Positions 17,093 through 27,002 of a DNA stretch of 64,000 bases are shown piece by piece. The notes under the pieces are model-generated. The model saw nothing but the letters and a program-made list of their open reading frames with translations, was not told where the DNA came from and searched no databases. Both the position numbers and the translations under genes were made by a program. The stretch is from the NCBI RefSeq assembly GCF_017254865.1, contig NZ_JAFKCV010000012.1, forward strand, positions 1 to 64,000. Direction: 5' to 3'. The stretch's first letter is position 1; each line of letters begins with the position of its first letter. This DNA comes from Bowmanella dokdonensis. GTDB lineage: Bacteria > Pseudomonadota > Gammaproteobacteria > Enterobacterales > Alteromonadaceae.

Positions 17093-17632
17093 ATGCTGTC
17101 CAGTCTGGCAGGCAAATGTGCCGACTACCTGCGCCTGCTGCTGTTTATGGCGGCGGTGCTTGTCGGCGTCCAGCTTCCTGGATTTGTGCAGCAATACGAG
17201 AATGCCCTGCAGGCGCACCTGGCTGAGGCCCGGTTGAGCCTTGCGCCTTTTGTGCGGGATGCGCAGATCCATACTGGTGGTAGCCTGCAAGCCTTGATCG
17301 CACGTTACCAGCAGAATGCCGATATGGCCGTCAGGGCGGGGGGCAGCAATATCCAGGCGTTGGCCGAGCGGGTAAGCTATCTTGAGCAGAGGCTGGATAA
17401 ACTATCAGGCAATCCCCTGCAAAGGGCATGGCACAGCCTTATCCGGCCGGACAAGCCGCTGTTCAATGAAGTACGTCGGCAGTATGACTATCAGGTGCCG
17501 CTGGATCTGGCTGCCATCGGCTGGGGCCTGGTCGTGGGACTGATTGTTATGGTGCTACTGGATGTATTGCTTGGGCTGTTACGCCTGACAGGTATGCTGG
17601 TTGCAGGGCATAAAGGCCATCGCCAGTCTTAG
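17093..17632 (+). CDS. DUF2937 membrane protein
   Basis: This 179-residue protein has one N-terminal helix (about 13-30) and one C-terminal helix (about 140-163) around a charged, mostly helical middle that includes a short coiled-coil-like stretch (LAERVSYLEQRLDKL). This two-helix layout and the LPGFVQQYENALQAHLAEA motif fit the DUF2937 family of proteobacteria. Function unknown. It starts three bases after the MAPEG gene and is probably translated with it. Confidence 0.75.
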   Translation: MLSSLAGKCADYLRLLLFMAAVLVGVQLPGFVQQYENALQAHLAEARLSLAPFVRDAQIHTGGSLQALIARYQQNADMAVRAGGSNIQALAERVSYLEQRLDKLSGNPLQRAWHSLIRPDKPLFNEVRRQYDYQVPLDLAAIGWGLVVGLIVMVLLDVLLGLLRLTGMLVAGHKGHRQS

Positions 17633-17723
17633 CAGTACCTGCGTCTTTCCAAGCCCTGACCAGGCGTCATGACAATGTTCTGCCCCTATGATGTCGTGGT
17701 GTGAAGTACATTACGGGTCTTGT

Positions 17724-18479
17724 TTAACCTTCTGTCTGTAACGGTATGAAGGCGGGTTGTTTCTCTGTCAGTTTCATCAGCTTCTTCCGTTTTATTATCG
17801 TCAGACTGCCCAGTTTTGGCCGATACTGTCCGCCCTGGTTGATGCCCACCACATTGCCCCTGGCCCAGCATTTCTTTGCGGCAACCCCGCCCACCACAAT
17901 ACAATCGGCTTGCGGATATATCTGGGCTTTCTGCCTCGGCGCCCTATCTGAGCTCAGGCAGTCGAACAATTGTCCGGTGCCTGCCATGGCAAAGCCCTCC
18001 GCACTAAAATCCTCCAGCGGCATTCGCGACACCAGACCAATGACCCGGTGCTTTTTCTGTGGGATCAGATAGGCAAGGGGCAGTTTAAGCACGGCGTTAA
18101 CGGCAGGTGCCAAATCGACTTTGAGGCGAATGTCCTGATCGAAAGCCCAGTGGCCGCCCTGCACGTACCAGTGAAGGTAGTGACCTGACTCCAGGGCATC
18201 CAGCATCAGCAATTCATGGATCCCTAACACCGAATAAAACCAGGGCTCAGCCAGCAGATCCAGCAGTTGGGCGCTGTCGTTGCCGTAGTCGATGAAATTG
18301 CCGGTGGTGAAGAGCCGGTCGTGCCTGATATTGAATTGGGCTTTGCGGAGGGCTTTTTGCAACAGATGAAACTGGCCACAGAGGTCACCGACAAAGTAGT
18401 CCTTGCCGGTCTCGTTAACCTCCAGTTGCCTGAAACGGATAAAGCCTGCAAGCGGCTTGGCCAGATCCAGTTGGTTCAT
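17724..18479 (-). CDS. metallophosphoesterase-like protein with degenerate active site
   Basis: This 251-residue protein follows the phage lambda/PrpA-PrpB phosphatase layout, but each of the first three catalytic motifs is altered. GD-x-HG is GDLCG (31-35, metal-binding His replaced by Cys). GDxxDRG is GNFIDYG (60-66, Asp to Asn). GNHE is LGIHE (85-89, Asn to Ile). The C-terminal half (KHRVIGLVSRMP, IVVGGVAAKKC) is also atypical. I read it as a probable non-catalytic relative or one with changed chemistry. The ATG at 18479 follows AGGGG by five bases; the frame remains open to 18551 without a better start. It is a single gene. Confidence 0.6.
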   Translation of the reverse strand: MNQLDLAKPLAGFIRFRQLEVNETGKDYFVGDLCGQFHLLQKALRKAQFNIRHDRLFTTGNFIDYGNDSAQLLDLLAEPWFYSVLGIHELLMLDALESGHYLHWYVQGGHWAFDQDIRLKVDLAPAVNAVLKLPLAYLIPQKKHRVIGLVSRMPLEDFSAEGFAMAGTGQLFDCLSSDRAPRQKAQIYPQADCIVVGGVAAKKCWARGNVVGINQGGQYRPKLGSLTIIKRKKLMKLTEKQPAFIPLQTEG

Positions 18480-18613
18480 AACGGCCCCTGATTGAAAACG
18501 GAGTTTGCAGGCCCTGGTGGCAGAACGGCTGCCAGCGGAATCAACAGGCAATACGTTATCAGTTCAGGGGCGGCTTACAACCGGGGTCACAAATAATTCA
18601 TATTCAAGACAGG

Positions 18614-20764
18614 CTAACTGCAACTAGCCAGTTGGTTGATCCAGTCGCCAATCAGCTGGCTGCCGGTGGCATCGGTCTGGTGGATGCTGACCGGCGGCAT
18701 GCGCCATTGCCCCTCTTCGAGCATACGCAGGTACAAAAGTGAGCGGTCTGCCTCTCCCGGTGTAATAAGCCTGGCCCCGGTCACGCCGAGATCCCCGCCA
18801 AGGGGCGCCTCGTTACAGGTATTGGTATCAACAAAGTCAATCCAAGAGCGCAGGTCCATATCGCTTTGGGTTGGTCCGGTGGGCCGGTGACAATGACTGC
18901 AGTTGCTGTGCAGGTAGGCGCGCGCCCGCTCGGTTAACGGTTCGCTGCTGTCCTGACTGTTAACCAGGCGGTTGGCTTTAAGAGATTCCTCCAGCGGAGA
19001 ATGAAACAGGTTGATTGCCGTAAAAGTATCCAACTGATTGGCGCTGATGCCGGTCTGCGGATAGGTAAAGTCTCTGTTTAACTGGGCCACTTCCAGGCCC
19101 AGGCTGTGCCCCGCCGCCGATGTATGGCACTGGTTGCATTCGGCCCCTGAGGGGTAGTGCCAGGTCTGCCCGGACAAGTCTGCATCCCTGGCTCCCTCCA
19201 GAAGCTCTGCATCGCTTTTGTCTTCATTCCATTGATAACTGTAGCCGCGCCAGTTGGCGTCCTGGCCACGCATGTACAGCCGGGTTTCAATCAACTGTTC
19301 ATCCAGTAGCAAATGCTGCATCAACACCGAGCCGTTGGGCAGAACAAAATCGCCCTGCTCATTAACACTGATGCGGGTATCGTCAGGCAGGGCCACAAAC
19401 CGTTGCTTGCTGGCTCCGTCTGACCAGTAGGGTTCGATGACATCGAAGGGAATCAGCCCGTCTGCCGGCTCTGCCGGATTGGCGGACTGCACACAGCCGG
19501 TTTGGGATAACAGAGCTGGCGCCTGGTGGCTGTCCTGCTGATTCGGATCCAACCGATACAAACCTGAGAAGGTGACCAGATAGAGCTCGTTGTTGCTGTC
19601 CTGGGCAAAGGACGCCACGTTCAGGCCGGTCTCCAGCAAGGTCTGGCGGCGATAACTGTCTCCTTCCGGAAACAAGGCCCACAGGGTGCCCGAGCCAAAA
19701 TCCGCAAACAGGTAGGCGCCCTGCAGTCCGGGAATAGTGTCGCCACGGTACACATAGCCACCGGTCACAGAGTTGCCCAGACTGTGATCGTACTCGGCAA
19801 CCGGCGCTTCATAGGGACCATCCGTGGTACAGCTGTTGCTGGTGCGGTGGAGCCCTTCGTAACAGCGCCAGCCGTAATTACCGCCAGACTCGATGATATT
19901 GATCTCTTCATACTGATTCTGGCCAACGTCTGCCAGCCACAGCTGGCCGTTCATGGCGTCGAAGCTGAACCGCCAGGGGTTGCGCAGGCCCCAGGCATAG
20001 ATTTCCTCCCTGGCACCGGGGACGTTGTTGCCATCCGCCGCACTGCCGTCCCTGTTCAGCCTGAGCATGGAGCCCAGCAGGGTGGAAAGGGTCTGGCCGT
20101 TGTTGTCCGGATCGTTGCCCGCGCCGCCATCGCCAAGACCCCAGTACAGCAACTCATCAGGGCCCACAACAATATGGCCGCCGTTGTGATTGCCGTAAGG
20201 CTGTGGCACGGTAAGCAAGTCCTGCCTAACCAGATTGTCGCCGTTTTTGACCAGTGACTGGCCGTTTCCCTGACTCTGGAACCGGCCAAGCACGGAACGC
20301 ATACCGCCTCCGATCTCCTCGGTGAAGGACAGATAAAGATAACCGTTGGTTTCGAAATCAGGGTCGAAAGCCATGCCCAGCAGACCGCACTCCCCACAGG
20401 GACTAAGGGCATAGAAATCGGCCAGATCGACCAGTTGGCTGCGGTTGCCGGTGGACAGATCCAGCCGGTAAATCAGGCCCCGCTGCTGAACCACATAGAC
20501 AATGTCCGGCAGTGAAGGGTGGGGAAGCATCAGTAACGGCGAGGAAAAATTCAGCTCGGGCACCAAAGGGGTGAGCTTCACCTCGGTAGACGTGGACTGG
20601 CCAAAAGCCTGGCAGGTCGCGTTTTGCGGCCGTTCAGTCAGGCCCACCGGAGGGGTGTCTCCCCCATTGCCGTTATCCGGTGGCGTATCGCCTTCATTGC
20701 CATTGCCGCCACCTCCACAGGCACTGAGCAATAAAGCCGCCAGAATTGATATGAGTTTAAGCAT
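18614..20764 (-). CDS. lipoprotein: PQQ-type glucose/sorbosone dehydrogenase propeller fused to cytochrome-like domain
   Basis: This 716-residue protein starts with a lipoprotein signal (LLLSAC, Cys16) and a Gly/Asp/Pro linker (about 17-42). The beta-propeller (about 60-410) resembles soluble glucose dehydrogenase/Hedgehog-interacting-type proteins, with GNHNGGHIVVGPDELLYWGLGDGG and RNPWRFSFD. The C-terminal part has two c-type heme motifs, CNQCH (543-547) and CSHCH (622-626). The likely role is oxidation of a sugar or other alcohol at the cell surface or periplasm with electrons passed to heme; PQQ use and substrate are inferred from the family. It is transcribed after the amidohydrolase across a weak terminator. 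Confidence 0.82.
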   Translation of the reverse strand: MLKLISILAALLLSACGGGGNGNEGDTPPDNGNGGDTPPVGLTERPQNATCQAFGQSTSTEVKLTPLVPELNFSSPLLMLPHPSLPDIVYVVQQRGLIYRLDLSTGNRSQLVDLADFYALSPCGECGLLGMAFDPDFETNGYLYLSFTEEIGGGMRSVLGRFQSQGNGQSLVKNGDNLVRQDLLTVPQPYGNHNGGHIVVGPDELLYWGLGDGGAGNDPDNNGQTLSTLLGSMLRLNRDGSAADGNNVPGAREEIYAWGLRNPWRFSFDAMNGQLWLADVGQNQYEEINIIESGGNYGWRCYEGLHRTSNSCTTDGPYEAPVAEYDHSLGNSVTGGYVYRGDTIPGLQGAYLFADFGSGTLWALFPEGDSYRRQTLLETGLNVASFAQDSNNELYLVTFSGLYRLDPNQQDSHQAPALLSQTGCVQSANPAEPADGLIPFDVIEPYWSDGASKQRFVALPDDTRISVNEQGDFVLPNGSVLMQHLLLDEQLIETRLYMRGQDANWRGYSYQWNEDKSDAELLEGARDADLSGQTWHYPSGAECNQCHTSAAGHSLGLEVAQLNRDFTYPQTGISANQLDTFTAINLFHSPLEESLKANRLVNSQDSSEPLTERARAYLHSNCSHCHRPTGPTQSDMDLRSWIDFVDTNTCNEAPLGGDLGVTGARLITPGEADRSLLYLRMLEEGQWRMPPVSIHQTDATGSQLIGDWINQLASCS

Positions 20765-20778
20765 TTTCCATCCTTACC

Positions 20779-20799
20779 AAAAAGCTTAACGCTAAGCTT
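20779..20799 (-). terminator. probable terminator after the amidohydrolase gene
   Basis: On the minus strand, AAGCTTA and TAAGCTT form a seven-base-pair stem with a four-base loop and are followed by four T residues. It lies in the 81-base gap between the amidohydrolase and the dehydrogenase-like lipoprotein and may reduce read-through. Confidence 0.5.
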
Positions 20800-20845
20800 A
20801 GTGGAGCAGAGTGGATTGTTCCTGGCCGCTGCGCTGTCGGATTGA

Positions 20846-22210
20846 TCAGCCAGCCCCTGATAGCACCTTAAATCCGGCTTGCCTGGCCGCTTTAACCTCC
20901 TCCAGCAGTTGATCCAACGCCCGTCTGTCAAGCCACTGGCCTTTGTGCATCACCCCGGAGATGGTGCGGCTGTTGCGGATATCGTCCAGCGGATTGGCGC
21001 TGAGCATCACGAATCCGGCGTTCTTTCCTACTGACAAGGAGCCTGCGGTAGCAAACCGGCCCAGGTATCTGGCGCTGTTGACCGTGGCGGCCTTGAGAAC
21101 CTCATAAGGGGGCAGACCAGCCTGCTGCATCCTGGCCATTTCATCATGCAGAGCAAAGCCGGCAATATGAAAGCCCAGGTTGTCGCTGCCTGCCAGCAGG
21201 GGGACTCCTGCCTGATAGAACGCATGAGTCAGCTTGTTGGTGGCAGCAATTAATTCATGTACATAGGCCTTAACTTCGGGTTTGCGGAAAAAACCGTTGT
21301 TATAGGTATTACTGTCAGGATTCGTATACCAATGGTACTCGCCTGCCGAGATATAGACAGATTCCGGTCGTTGTTTCAGGGCAGCAAACCTGTCGTCATC
21401 CGTATAATGGGGAATCATGGCCAGAATGCTCAGAGTTGGGGAGACCCAGATACCACTGTTTTTTACTTGGAGGGCCAGTTTCATCAATGATTGACCATTG
21501 AATCGGGCAATTTGCAGATTTTCCTCATCCGACAAGAGGGCGATGAATTCTTCCACATGGGCAATGGATGTCATACGTAAAGAATAAGGCAGGGGTAAAT
21601 GTCGCTGGGCATGACCCACCACCCTGACGCCAAGGCGTTCAGCTTCTTCCAGCAGGGCCAGATAGACCTCCTTGTTCAAGTTGCCGTGGATCTTCAGAAA
21701 GTCATAACCGCGTCTTTTATGCAGCCTGACCAGCTCAATGGCCGACTCGATACTATCAGCATTGTGATCCTTAACCTGCGGCCCAACGGTGTAGTAGTCA
21801 GGAGCCAGACTGTCCTTATGGTTGGCCATCTCACGGATGGCAATGGTATCCTGTCCCTCCCATTCAGCCATACTGCGCACAGTGGTAACGCCGTTTGCTA
21901 TCAGCAGCTTGAACAATTGCTTCACGTCTTCCATCTCACCGCTATGCTGGTGGAAATGGGAATCGGTCAGAGCGGGGATCAGGTAATGACCCTGTCCATC
22001 GATGATCCGATCCGCCATGACCTTCAGTGTCTGGCCCACTGGCTCCATGGCTATGATCTGCCCGTCCCTGACGATCAATCGGTGTTCCTCGAGTACTTGA
22101 GGACTGTCCATGGTGATCAGGTTGACCGGTTCAAATACCAGAGTCTGGGCGTGAAGGTAGCTGGTACTGAACAACCAGCACAGTAGCTGGATAGAAAAGT
22201 GAAGTTTCAT
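20846..22210 (-). CDS. exported amidohydrolase family protein (imidazolonepropionase-like)
   Basis: This protein of about 454 residues has a signal peptide ending near LHAQ, the N-terminal beta-sandwich (VFEPVNLITMD... IIDGQGHYLIPAL) and the metal motif DSHFHQH of the amidohydrolase TIM barrel. Later ligands appear as FLKIHG (carboxylated-lysine region), VVGHAQRH, SIAHVEEF and LLAGSDN. The family includes exported prolidase-like and imidazolonepropionase-like hydrolases acting on peptides or cyclic amides. The ATG at 22210 precedes a normal Sec signal; the frame extends back to 22252 without support. Substrate unknown. Confidence 0.85.
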   Translation of the reverse strand: MKLHFSIQLLCWLFSTSYLHAQTLVFEPVNLITMDSPQVLEEHRLIVRDGQIIAMEPVGQTLKVMADRIIDGQGHYLIPALTDSHFHQHSGEMEDVKQLFKLLIANGVTTVRSMAEWEGQDTIAIREMANHKDSLAPDYYTVGPQVKDHNADSIESAIELVRLHKRRGYDFLKIHGNLNKEVYLALLEEAERLGVRVVGHAQRHLPLPYSLRMTSIAHVEEFIALLSDEENLQIARFNGQSLMKLALQVKNSGIWVSPTLSILAMIPHYTDDDRFAALKQRPESVYISAGEYHWYTNPDSNTYNNGFFRKPEVKAYVHELIAATNKLTHAFYQAGVPLLAGSDNLGFHIAGFALHDEMARMQQAGLPPYEVLKAATVNSARYLGRFATAGSLSVGKNAGFVMLSANPLDDIRNSRTISGVMHKGQWLDRRALDQLLEEVKAARQAGFKVLSGAG

Positions 22211-22385
22211 TTCTGGATTCCGCAACAAAGGGTACAAATTCTGATTCAGCAAATCTTTGGCCAGAAATAAAATTATTAACTATCAATAAGATAGATAATA
22301 ATTGCGTGAAGGATGGTGTGGGATATGAGCAAACAGGCCAGTTATTGGCTGGTTTAACTATCGGGTTCTGCGTTGTTTTACCGCT

Positions 22386-23591
22386 TTATTCCTTCTCGGC
22401 CAGGTGGCTTTCCACCTGCAACTTGCTGTGCAGCGTCCTGTGCACCGGACATTTGTTGGCTATTTCCAGCAGTCGCTGCCGCTGCTGGTCGCTGAGCTCG
22501 CCGCTAAGACTGATTTGCCGCTCAATTACTTCGATGGCCACGGCTTTATCCGGGCAGTCCTGGCAGTCCTTACCATGCTCGCGCCTGTGACTTAACTCGA
22601 CTTTGACATGCTCAAGGGGCAATTCTTTGTGCCTGGCGTACATACGCAGGGTCATGGCGGTACAGGCACCGAGCGCCGCTAACAGGTGTTCGTACGGGTC
22701 CGGACCCATATTGTCGCCCCCCACGTCCAGTGGCTCGTCGGCCAGCCAGTAGTGGCTGTCGCTGCTCACATGCTGGGTAAACCTGTGGTTCTTCTCTTCC
22801 ACCACCACATGACCATGGTGGGCCCTGGCCGGTTCAGTGACAGTGGGAATATAGCGACTGGCCCAGGCGGCGATAACGCTGGCTGCATAGTCGGCATCCT
22901 GCTTATGGGTAAGCAGGTGATCCGCATCGTCGAGGCTGACGAAGCTTTTTGGGTGACGGGCATCCCGATAGATTTTCTCCGCTTCCTCAATGGGCACGGT
23001 CTCATCCAGGGGGGCGTGCATGATCAGCAGCGCCTTTTTCAGTTGGCTCAGATAGGCACCCTGATACTGATTGATGTCGTCCAGAAATTGTTTTTTGATC
23101 AGGAACTGCCGCCCCGCCAGGTTGACGCTGGCCTGACCCTCCTCATGGATTTCCTTTACCGAATCGACAAAATGATGGGCCACGTGGGCGGCGCTATGGG
23201 GGGCACCCAAGGTCACCAGCGCCTTCACCTCGGGAACCCTGCCAGCCATAGCCAGCACTGCGGCACCCCCAAGGCTGTGACCTATCAGAAGGGCCGGCGC
23301 CTGATACTCATTGCGCAGAAAGTCGGCGGCGGCCAGCAAATCCTCAATATTGGAGGAGAAATTGGTATTGGCAAAATCCCCGTCACTGTTGCCCAGACCG
23401 GTAAAATCAAAGCGTAACACCGCAATCCCCAGTCTGTTCAGGGCCCGGGAAATCCTTGAAGCCGCGGCAATATCCTTACCGCAGGTAAAGCAGTGAGCAA
23501 AGAGGGCGTAGCAGCGAACCTCGCTTTCCGGTTTTTCCAACAAACCCGCCAGGGTCAGACCCTGGCTGTCAAATTCAACTCTGATGCGCAC
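22386..23591 (-). CDS. bifunctional alpha/beta hydrolase / OsmC family protein
   Basis: This 401-residue fusion has an alpha/beta hydrolase (residues 1 to about 250) with nucleophile S106 in GHSLGG, followed by an OsmC/Ohr-like domain (about 260-401). The OsmC part shows both cysteines expected for thiol peroxidase activity, in [13 protein letters not shown] and NKCPVHRTL. The same fusion is widespread in bacteria, where the roles proposed are oxidative-stress defence and ester hydrolysis. GTG start at 23591 with GGAG five bases upstream. A single gene, facing left, 65 bases from the PAP2 gene. Confidence 0.88.
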   Translation of the reverse strand: MRIRVEFDSQGLTLAGLLEKPESEVRCYALFAHCFTCGKDIAAASRISRALNRLGIAVLRFDFTGLGNSDGDFANTNFSSNIEDLLAAADFLRNEYQAPALLIGHSLGGAAVLAMAGRVPEVKALVTLGAPHSAAHVAHHFVDSVKEIHEEGQASVNLAGRQFLIKKQFLDDINQYQGAYLSQLKKALLIMHAPLDETVPIEEAEKIYRDARHPKSFVSLDDADHLLTHKQDADYAASVIAAWASRYIPTVTEPARAHHGHVVVEEKNHRFTQHVSSDSHYWLADEPLDVGGDNMGPDPYEHLLAALGACTAMTLRMYARHKELPLEHVKVELSHRREHGKDCQDCPDKAVAIEVIERQISLSGELSDQQRQRLLEIANKCPVHRTLHSKLQVESHLAEKE

Positions 23592-23656
23592 GAAGACTCC
23601 GTCATAGGGCTGGGCATGTCTAAAAGATAGAGTAAATCTGTGTGAAAAACAGTGGG

Positions 23657-24400
23657 TTAATCAACCTTTTCTGTCCTGGCTGGCCGGGACGATGTCATTG
23701 CATCTGCCGGCTCCAGCCAGCCGCTCTGGATACCGGTTCGGGAAATTAACAGAAACAGCAATGCCCATACGGTACCCATGGTCCAGCCGGCCAGCACGTC
23801 TGTGGGCCAATGCACGCCGAGATAAACCCGGCTGAGTCCGACGACGACACTCAGCAGTACAGCCGTACAATAGAGGTACGCCTTATTGCGTCGCCGGCTT
23901 TGCAACAGACTCCCCAGACTGGCAAGGGTCAGGTAGACCAGGCTGGACAGCATGGAATGCCCGCTGGGGAAGCTGCTGGTATAGACCTCGGTGGCATGGG
24001 GAACCAAATCGGGGCGGGGCCGCGTGAAGCCCGTCTTTAGCGCAAAACTGGCCAGAATACCGCTGGCGATAAAGGTCATCAGTAAAAGGGCCAGGCGTTT
24101 TTTCTGCTCGAGCAGCAGATAACCCATGCACAACAAGGTCAGCAGGCTGAGTATGCCGACACTGCCCAGCGCCGTGAGATCCCGGATAAAGTCTTCCAGC
24201 CAGAGGGGGCCAAGGGGATCCTCGATATTAGCCTGGGTTCTGAACAACAATAACAGTTTTTCATCAATGGCATGGCTCTGGCCATCCAGTACCCAGTCGG
24301 CCAGTTCGACAAAACTCCACAGGCAGGCGGCGGACAGACACAGGAGGGTTAGCAGCTTAGCCTCACTGTATTGAATAACAGGAAAAAAATCCTTGCTCAC
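23657..24400 (-). CDS. PAP2-family membrane phosphatase
   Basis: This 247-residue protein has six hydrophobic segments and the three PAP2 signatures: [17 protein letters not shown] and [13 protein letters not shown], with the catalytic histidines in the last two. Family members remove phosphate from phosphatidic acid, phosphatidylglycerol phosphate or undecaprenyl pyrophosphate on the periplasmic face. GTG start at 24400 with AGGG seven bases upstream. Which lipid it uses cannot be decided here. It is single, flanked by the OsmC fusion and the DUF748 gene, all on the minus strand. Confidence 0.9.
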   Translation of the reverse strand: MSKDFFPVIQYSEAKLLTLLCLSAACLWSFVELADWVLDGQSHAIDEKLLLLFRTQANIEDPLGPLWLEDFIRDLTALGSVGILSLLTLLCMGYLLLEQKKRLALLLMTFIASGILASFALKTGFTRPRPDLVPHATEVYTSSFPSGHSMLSSLVYLTLASLGSLLQSRRRNKAYLYCTAVLLSVVVGLSRVYLGVHWPTDVLAGWTMGTVWALLFLLISRTGIQSGWLEPADAMTSSRPARTEKVD

Positions 24401-24458
24401 TGATTGTCCCTTTGCTTCCGATGTTTCCTTCAGCCTGTCACTCTAGGAGGAATAGAGG

Positions 24459-25538
24459 TCAGTCGTCAAACTCGGCAAAGATCACATCTTCAATCTTCAT
24501 CTCATAGGCTTCGATAAAGGCATTGCGGAACAATCCTACGATGGCGGGCAACAGGGGGGTATCCAAATCATTCAACGAGCCTTCAAGCGGAACCCTGGTC
24601 GCCACCAGTCCGGTCTTGTCACTCTCAAGTATTGCCCCAAGGGCAGCGGTAATGCCCTCAATAATCCACTGAAACGGATTGTCGCCGTCTTTTTCCACAT
24701 CCTCCTCCCAGTCGAAGACTTCAACGTCATGCAGGCCACCTTTAACATAGCCGTTGACCTCTCCCTGGTTGGAAGCAATCTCCATCGCCATATCCAGCTC
24801 ACCCTGTTCCAAATCAAAGGGGGTATAATAGCGAATCAGTCCGTCCAGTCGTTTGACCGGTAACCGCTCCATCTGCATATCCAGGTTGAAGGTGGGCTTA
24901 GTTTCATAAGGGTTGTAAGCCCCTTTAATGCTGATCCTGGACTCGTCCATGACCTTGCCGCTGAGATTAACCTTGGCCATCAGGCTGTCTGACAGCTCCA
25001 GACTGTTGGTGATATTAAGAATGTGGCCATCCAACTGACCGATATGAAAACTGGCCTGTTTGTCTTTCTCTGAGGTCTTGAACAGCAAGGTACCGTCCAC
25101 AATGCTCAGCCTATCGATGGAGAAGGGAACCAGCTTATTGGCCAGAGTGATCCAGGTACTCTCATCCTTGACGGCTTCATTGCCGAGCACCGGCTTGTCA
25201 GGGGTCTGGATGACGGAGATTTTAGGTTGATGGAAGGTCATCTCGGCGACGACTTCGCCGTCAATCAAGGCTGACCACAGCAGGGACAATTCCACCCTGT
25301 CGATACTGATCAGGGGCTCCACCTCCACCCCGTTCACCGAATAGAGCTGTACGTCCCTTATCCGGTAGGCGCCGCGGTAAAGATGCAGGTCCACCTCACT
25401 GATACTGCCACGAAGCCCTTCAGCTTCGGCTATGGCCTGGTTGATTCGCTGTTCCACCAGGACAGGGGCGGCCATTCTGACGGCCAACAGAACCAGCAAG
25501 AAGCCGATCAGGACGGCAAATTTACGTTTTCGGGTCAT
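24459..25538 (-). CDS. DUF748 (AsmA-like) envelope protein
   Basis: This 359-residue protein has an N-terminal membrane anchor (about 7-27) and a beta-rich periplasmic body. The ISEVDLHLYRGAYRIRDVQLY motif and the late DLDTPLLPAIVGLFRNAFIEAYE ending fit DUF748, a family related to AsmA. AsmA-like proteins are linked to lipid transport and outer-membrane biogenesis; a direct role here is inference. It is a single gene, with about 120 bases to the YqaE-like gene. Confidence 0.75.
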   Translation of the reverse strand: MTRKRKFAVLIGFLLVLLAVRMAAPVLVEQRINQAIAEAEGLRGSISEVDLHLYRGAYRIRDVQLYSVNGVEVEPLISIDRVELSLLWSALIDGEVVAEMTFHQPKISVIQTPDKPVLGNEAVKDESTWITLANKLVPFSIDRLSIVDGTLLFKTSEKDKQASFHIGQLDGHILNITNSLELSDSLMAKVNLSGKVMDESRISIKGAYNPYETKPTFNLDMQMERLPVKRLDGLIRYYTPFDLEQGELDMAMEIASNQGEVNGYVKGGLHDVEVFDWEEDVEKDGDNPFQWIIEGITAALGAILESDKTGLVATRVPLEGSLNDLDTPLLPAIVGLFRNAFIEAYEMKIEDVIFAEFDD

Positions 25539-25657
25539 CTGGCTGGCCCTGGCTGTTTTTCATAGGTCTTTCCTGTACTGACCGCCGGGGTAAATATTTT
25601 AGCGGTGGTGTAATAATTTCACCGTCCATCCCGGTTATCTGGCCGGTTCTGGAACGT

Positions 25658-25816
25658 TTAGCGACGGGCGATAATCCACACCGCATGAATAATACCGGGA
25701 ATGTATCCCAGCAGTGTCAGCAGTATATTCAGCCAGAAGGCGCCACCCAGGCCTACCTGTAGGAATACGCCCAAAGGGGGCAGCAAAATGGAAAATATCA
25801 GTCGAATCAGGTCCAT
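25658..25816 (-). CDS. YqaE/Pmp3-family membrane peptide (UPF0057)
   Basis: This 52-residue protein has two hydrophobic helices around a short loop, with the family's ILLPPLGVFLQVGLGGAFW and LLTLLGYIPGIIHAVW pattern. The family includes bacterial YqaE and yeast Pmp3, stress-linked membrane peptides that affect membrane potential or salt tolerance. It is preceded by GGAG six bases before the ATG. A longer frame overlaps it in another phase and is not the gene. It is single, with the divergent MscS gene starting 120 bases away. Confidence 0.9.
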   Translation of the reverse strand: MDLIRLIFSILLPPLGVFLQVGLGGAFWLNILLTLLGYIPGIIHAVWIIARR

Positions 25817-25936
25817 GATCACTCCTTGTGTGGCAACAATTAAAATGCAGGGTCAGGCTATGCCTCGCAAGAAGCGTTCCTATCTGCCTGTTTCTTGCAT
25901 CAGTCACTGCGATGAAATAAGCAGAAGGACTTCAGT

Positions 25937-26995
25937 ATGCAATGGCCACACCCTTTCATATCGTCTGTGGACGTAACCAGTGGCAACGCTTTACCGGCCC
26001 TTGCCAGTGAAATGACCAGCCTGTGGGGAGCGGTGCAGGCCTGGCTGCCCATGCTGTTGCTTGGTCTGTTGGCGTTAACCTTGCTTGTGTTGACCTCCAG
26101 GCCGCTGGCGCGGCTGCTGGTGCGGCCCCTGGGTTATCTGGGCAGCAGTGAGCTGGTCACCCTGGTCGTGCGGCGCACCATCGCCATACTGATTATTCTG
26201 CTTGGTCTGTATGTTTTCCTGCGTCTGGCGGGGCTGACAGAGTTTGCCCTCGCCATACTGAGCGGCACAGGGGTGATGGGCCTGGTCCTGGGCTTTGCCT
26301 TTCGCGATATTGCGGAAAACTTTATGGCCAGCCTGCTGCTGAGCGTACAGAAGCCCTTTAAGATAGGCGATGTGATTGAAGTTGACGGGCAGACGGGTGT
26401 GGTCAACCAGGTCACGTCCCGGGCTACCACCCTGGTGGACTATGACGGCAACCATATCCAGATCCCTAATGCCACCATTTACAAAAATACCATCAAGAAC
26501 CTGACAGCCAACCCCAGAATACGGGGGCACTTTGCCATCGGCATCGGATATGACGCCGGTATCCGCAAGGCCCAGCAACTGGCGTTGGAGCTGATGAACA
26601 AGCATAAGGCGGTGCTTGGCGATCCGGAGCCCCAGATCCTGGTTGACAGTCTGGGTTCGGCGACCGTGAATCTTGTTGTCTATTTCTGGGTTAACAGTGA
26701 GACCCACAGTCCGCTAAAGGTGGCCTCAGTAATGATGCGTCTTATCATGCGCGAATTTGAGCATCACGGTATCAGTATGCCGGACGACGCCAGAGAACGT
26801 ATTTTCCCTCAGGGTATCCCTTTGGTATCAGAAAGGTCATCGCCAGCGACCAGGACTGAAACATCAGTGCCGGATAAGCCTCTGCTTGAGCAGGAACAGG
26901 AAACCGGTAGCGATGACATCAGCAGTGACACTGAGGATATTCGCCAGCAGGCCAGACAGGCCAGGGATCCCGAACAGGGACAGAATATTCTTTAA
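25937..26995 (+). CDS. mechanosensitive ion channel, MscS family
   Basis: This 352-residue inner-membrane channel has three to four N-terminal helices. The pore-lining helix and beta domain follow in GVMGLVLGFAFRDIAENFMASLLLSVQKPFKIGDVIEV and GVVNQVTSRATTLVDYDGNHIQIPNATIYK. MscS channels open under membrane tension to release osmolytes on hypo-osmotic shock. The C-terminal tail (about 290-352) is hydrophilic and acidic and looks unique. AAGGA lies seven bases before the ATG. Confidence 0.93.
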   Translation: MQWPHPFISSVDVTSGNALPALASEMTSLWGAVQAWLPMLLLGLLALTLLVLTSRPLARLLVRPLGYLGSSELVTLVVRRTIAILIILLGLYVFLRLAGLTEFALAILSGTGVMGLVLGFAFRDIAENFMASLLLSVQKPFKIGDVIEVDGQTGVVNQVTSRATTLVDYDGNHIQIPNATIYKNTIKNLTANPRIRGHFAIGIGYDAGIRKAQQLALELMNKHKAVLGDPEPQILVDSLGSATVNLVVYFWVNSETHSPLKVASVMMRLIMREFEHHGISMPDDARERIFPQGIPLVSERSSPATRTETSVPDKPLLEQEQETGSDDISSDTEDIRQQARQARDPEQGQNIL

Positions 26996-27002
26996 CAACA
27001 GA

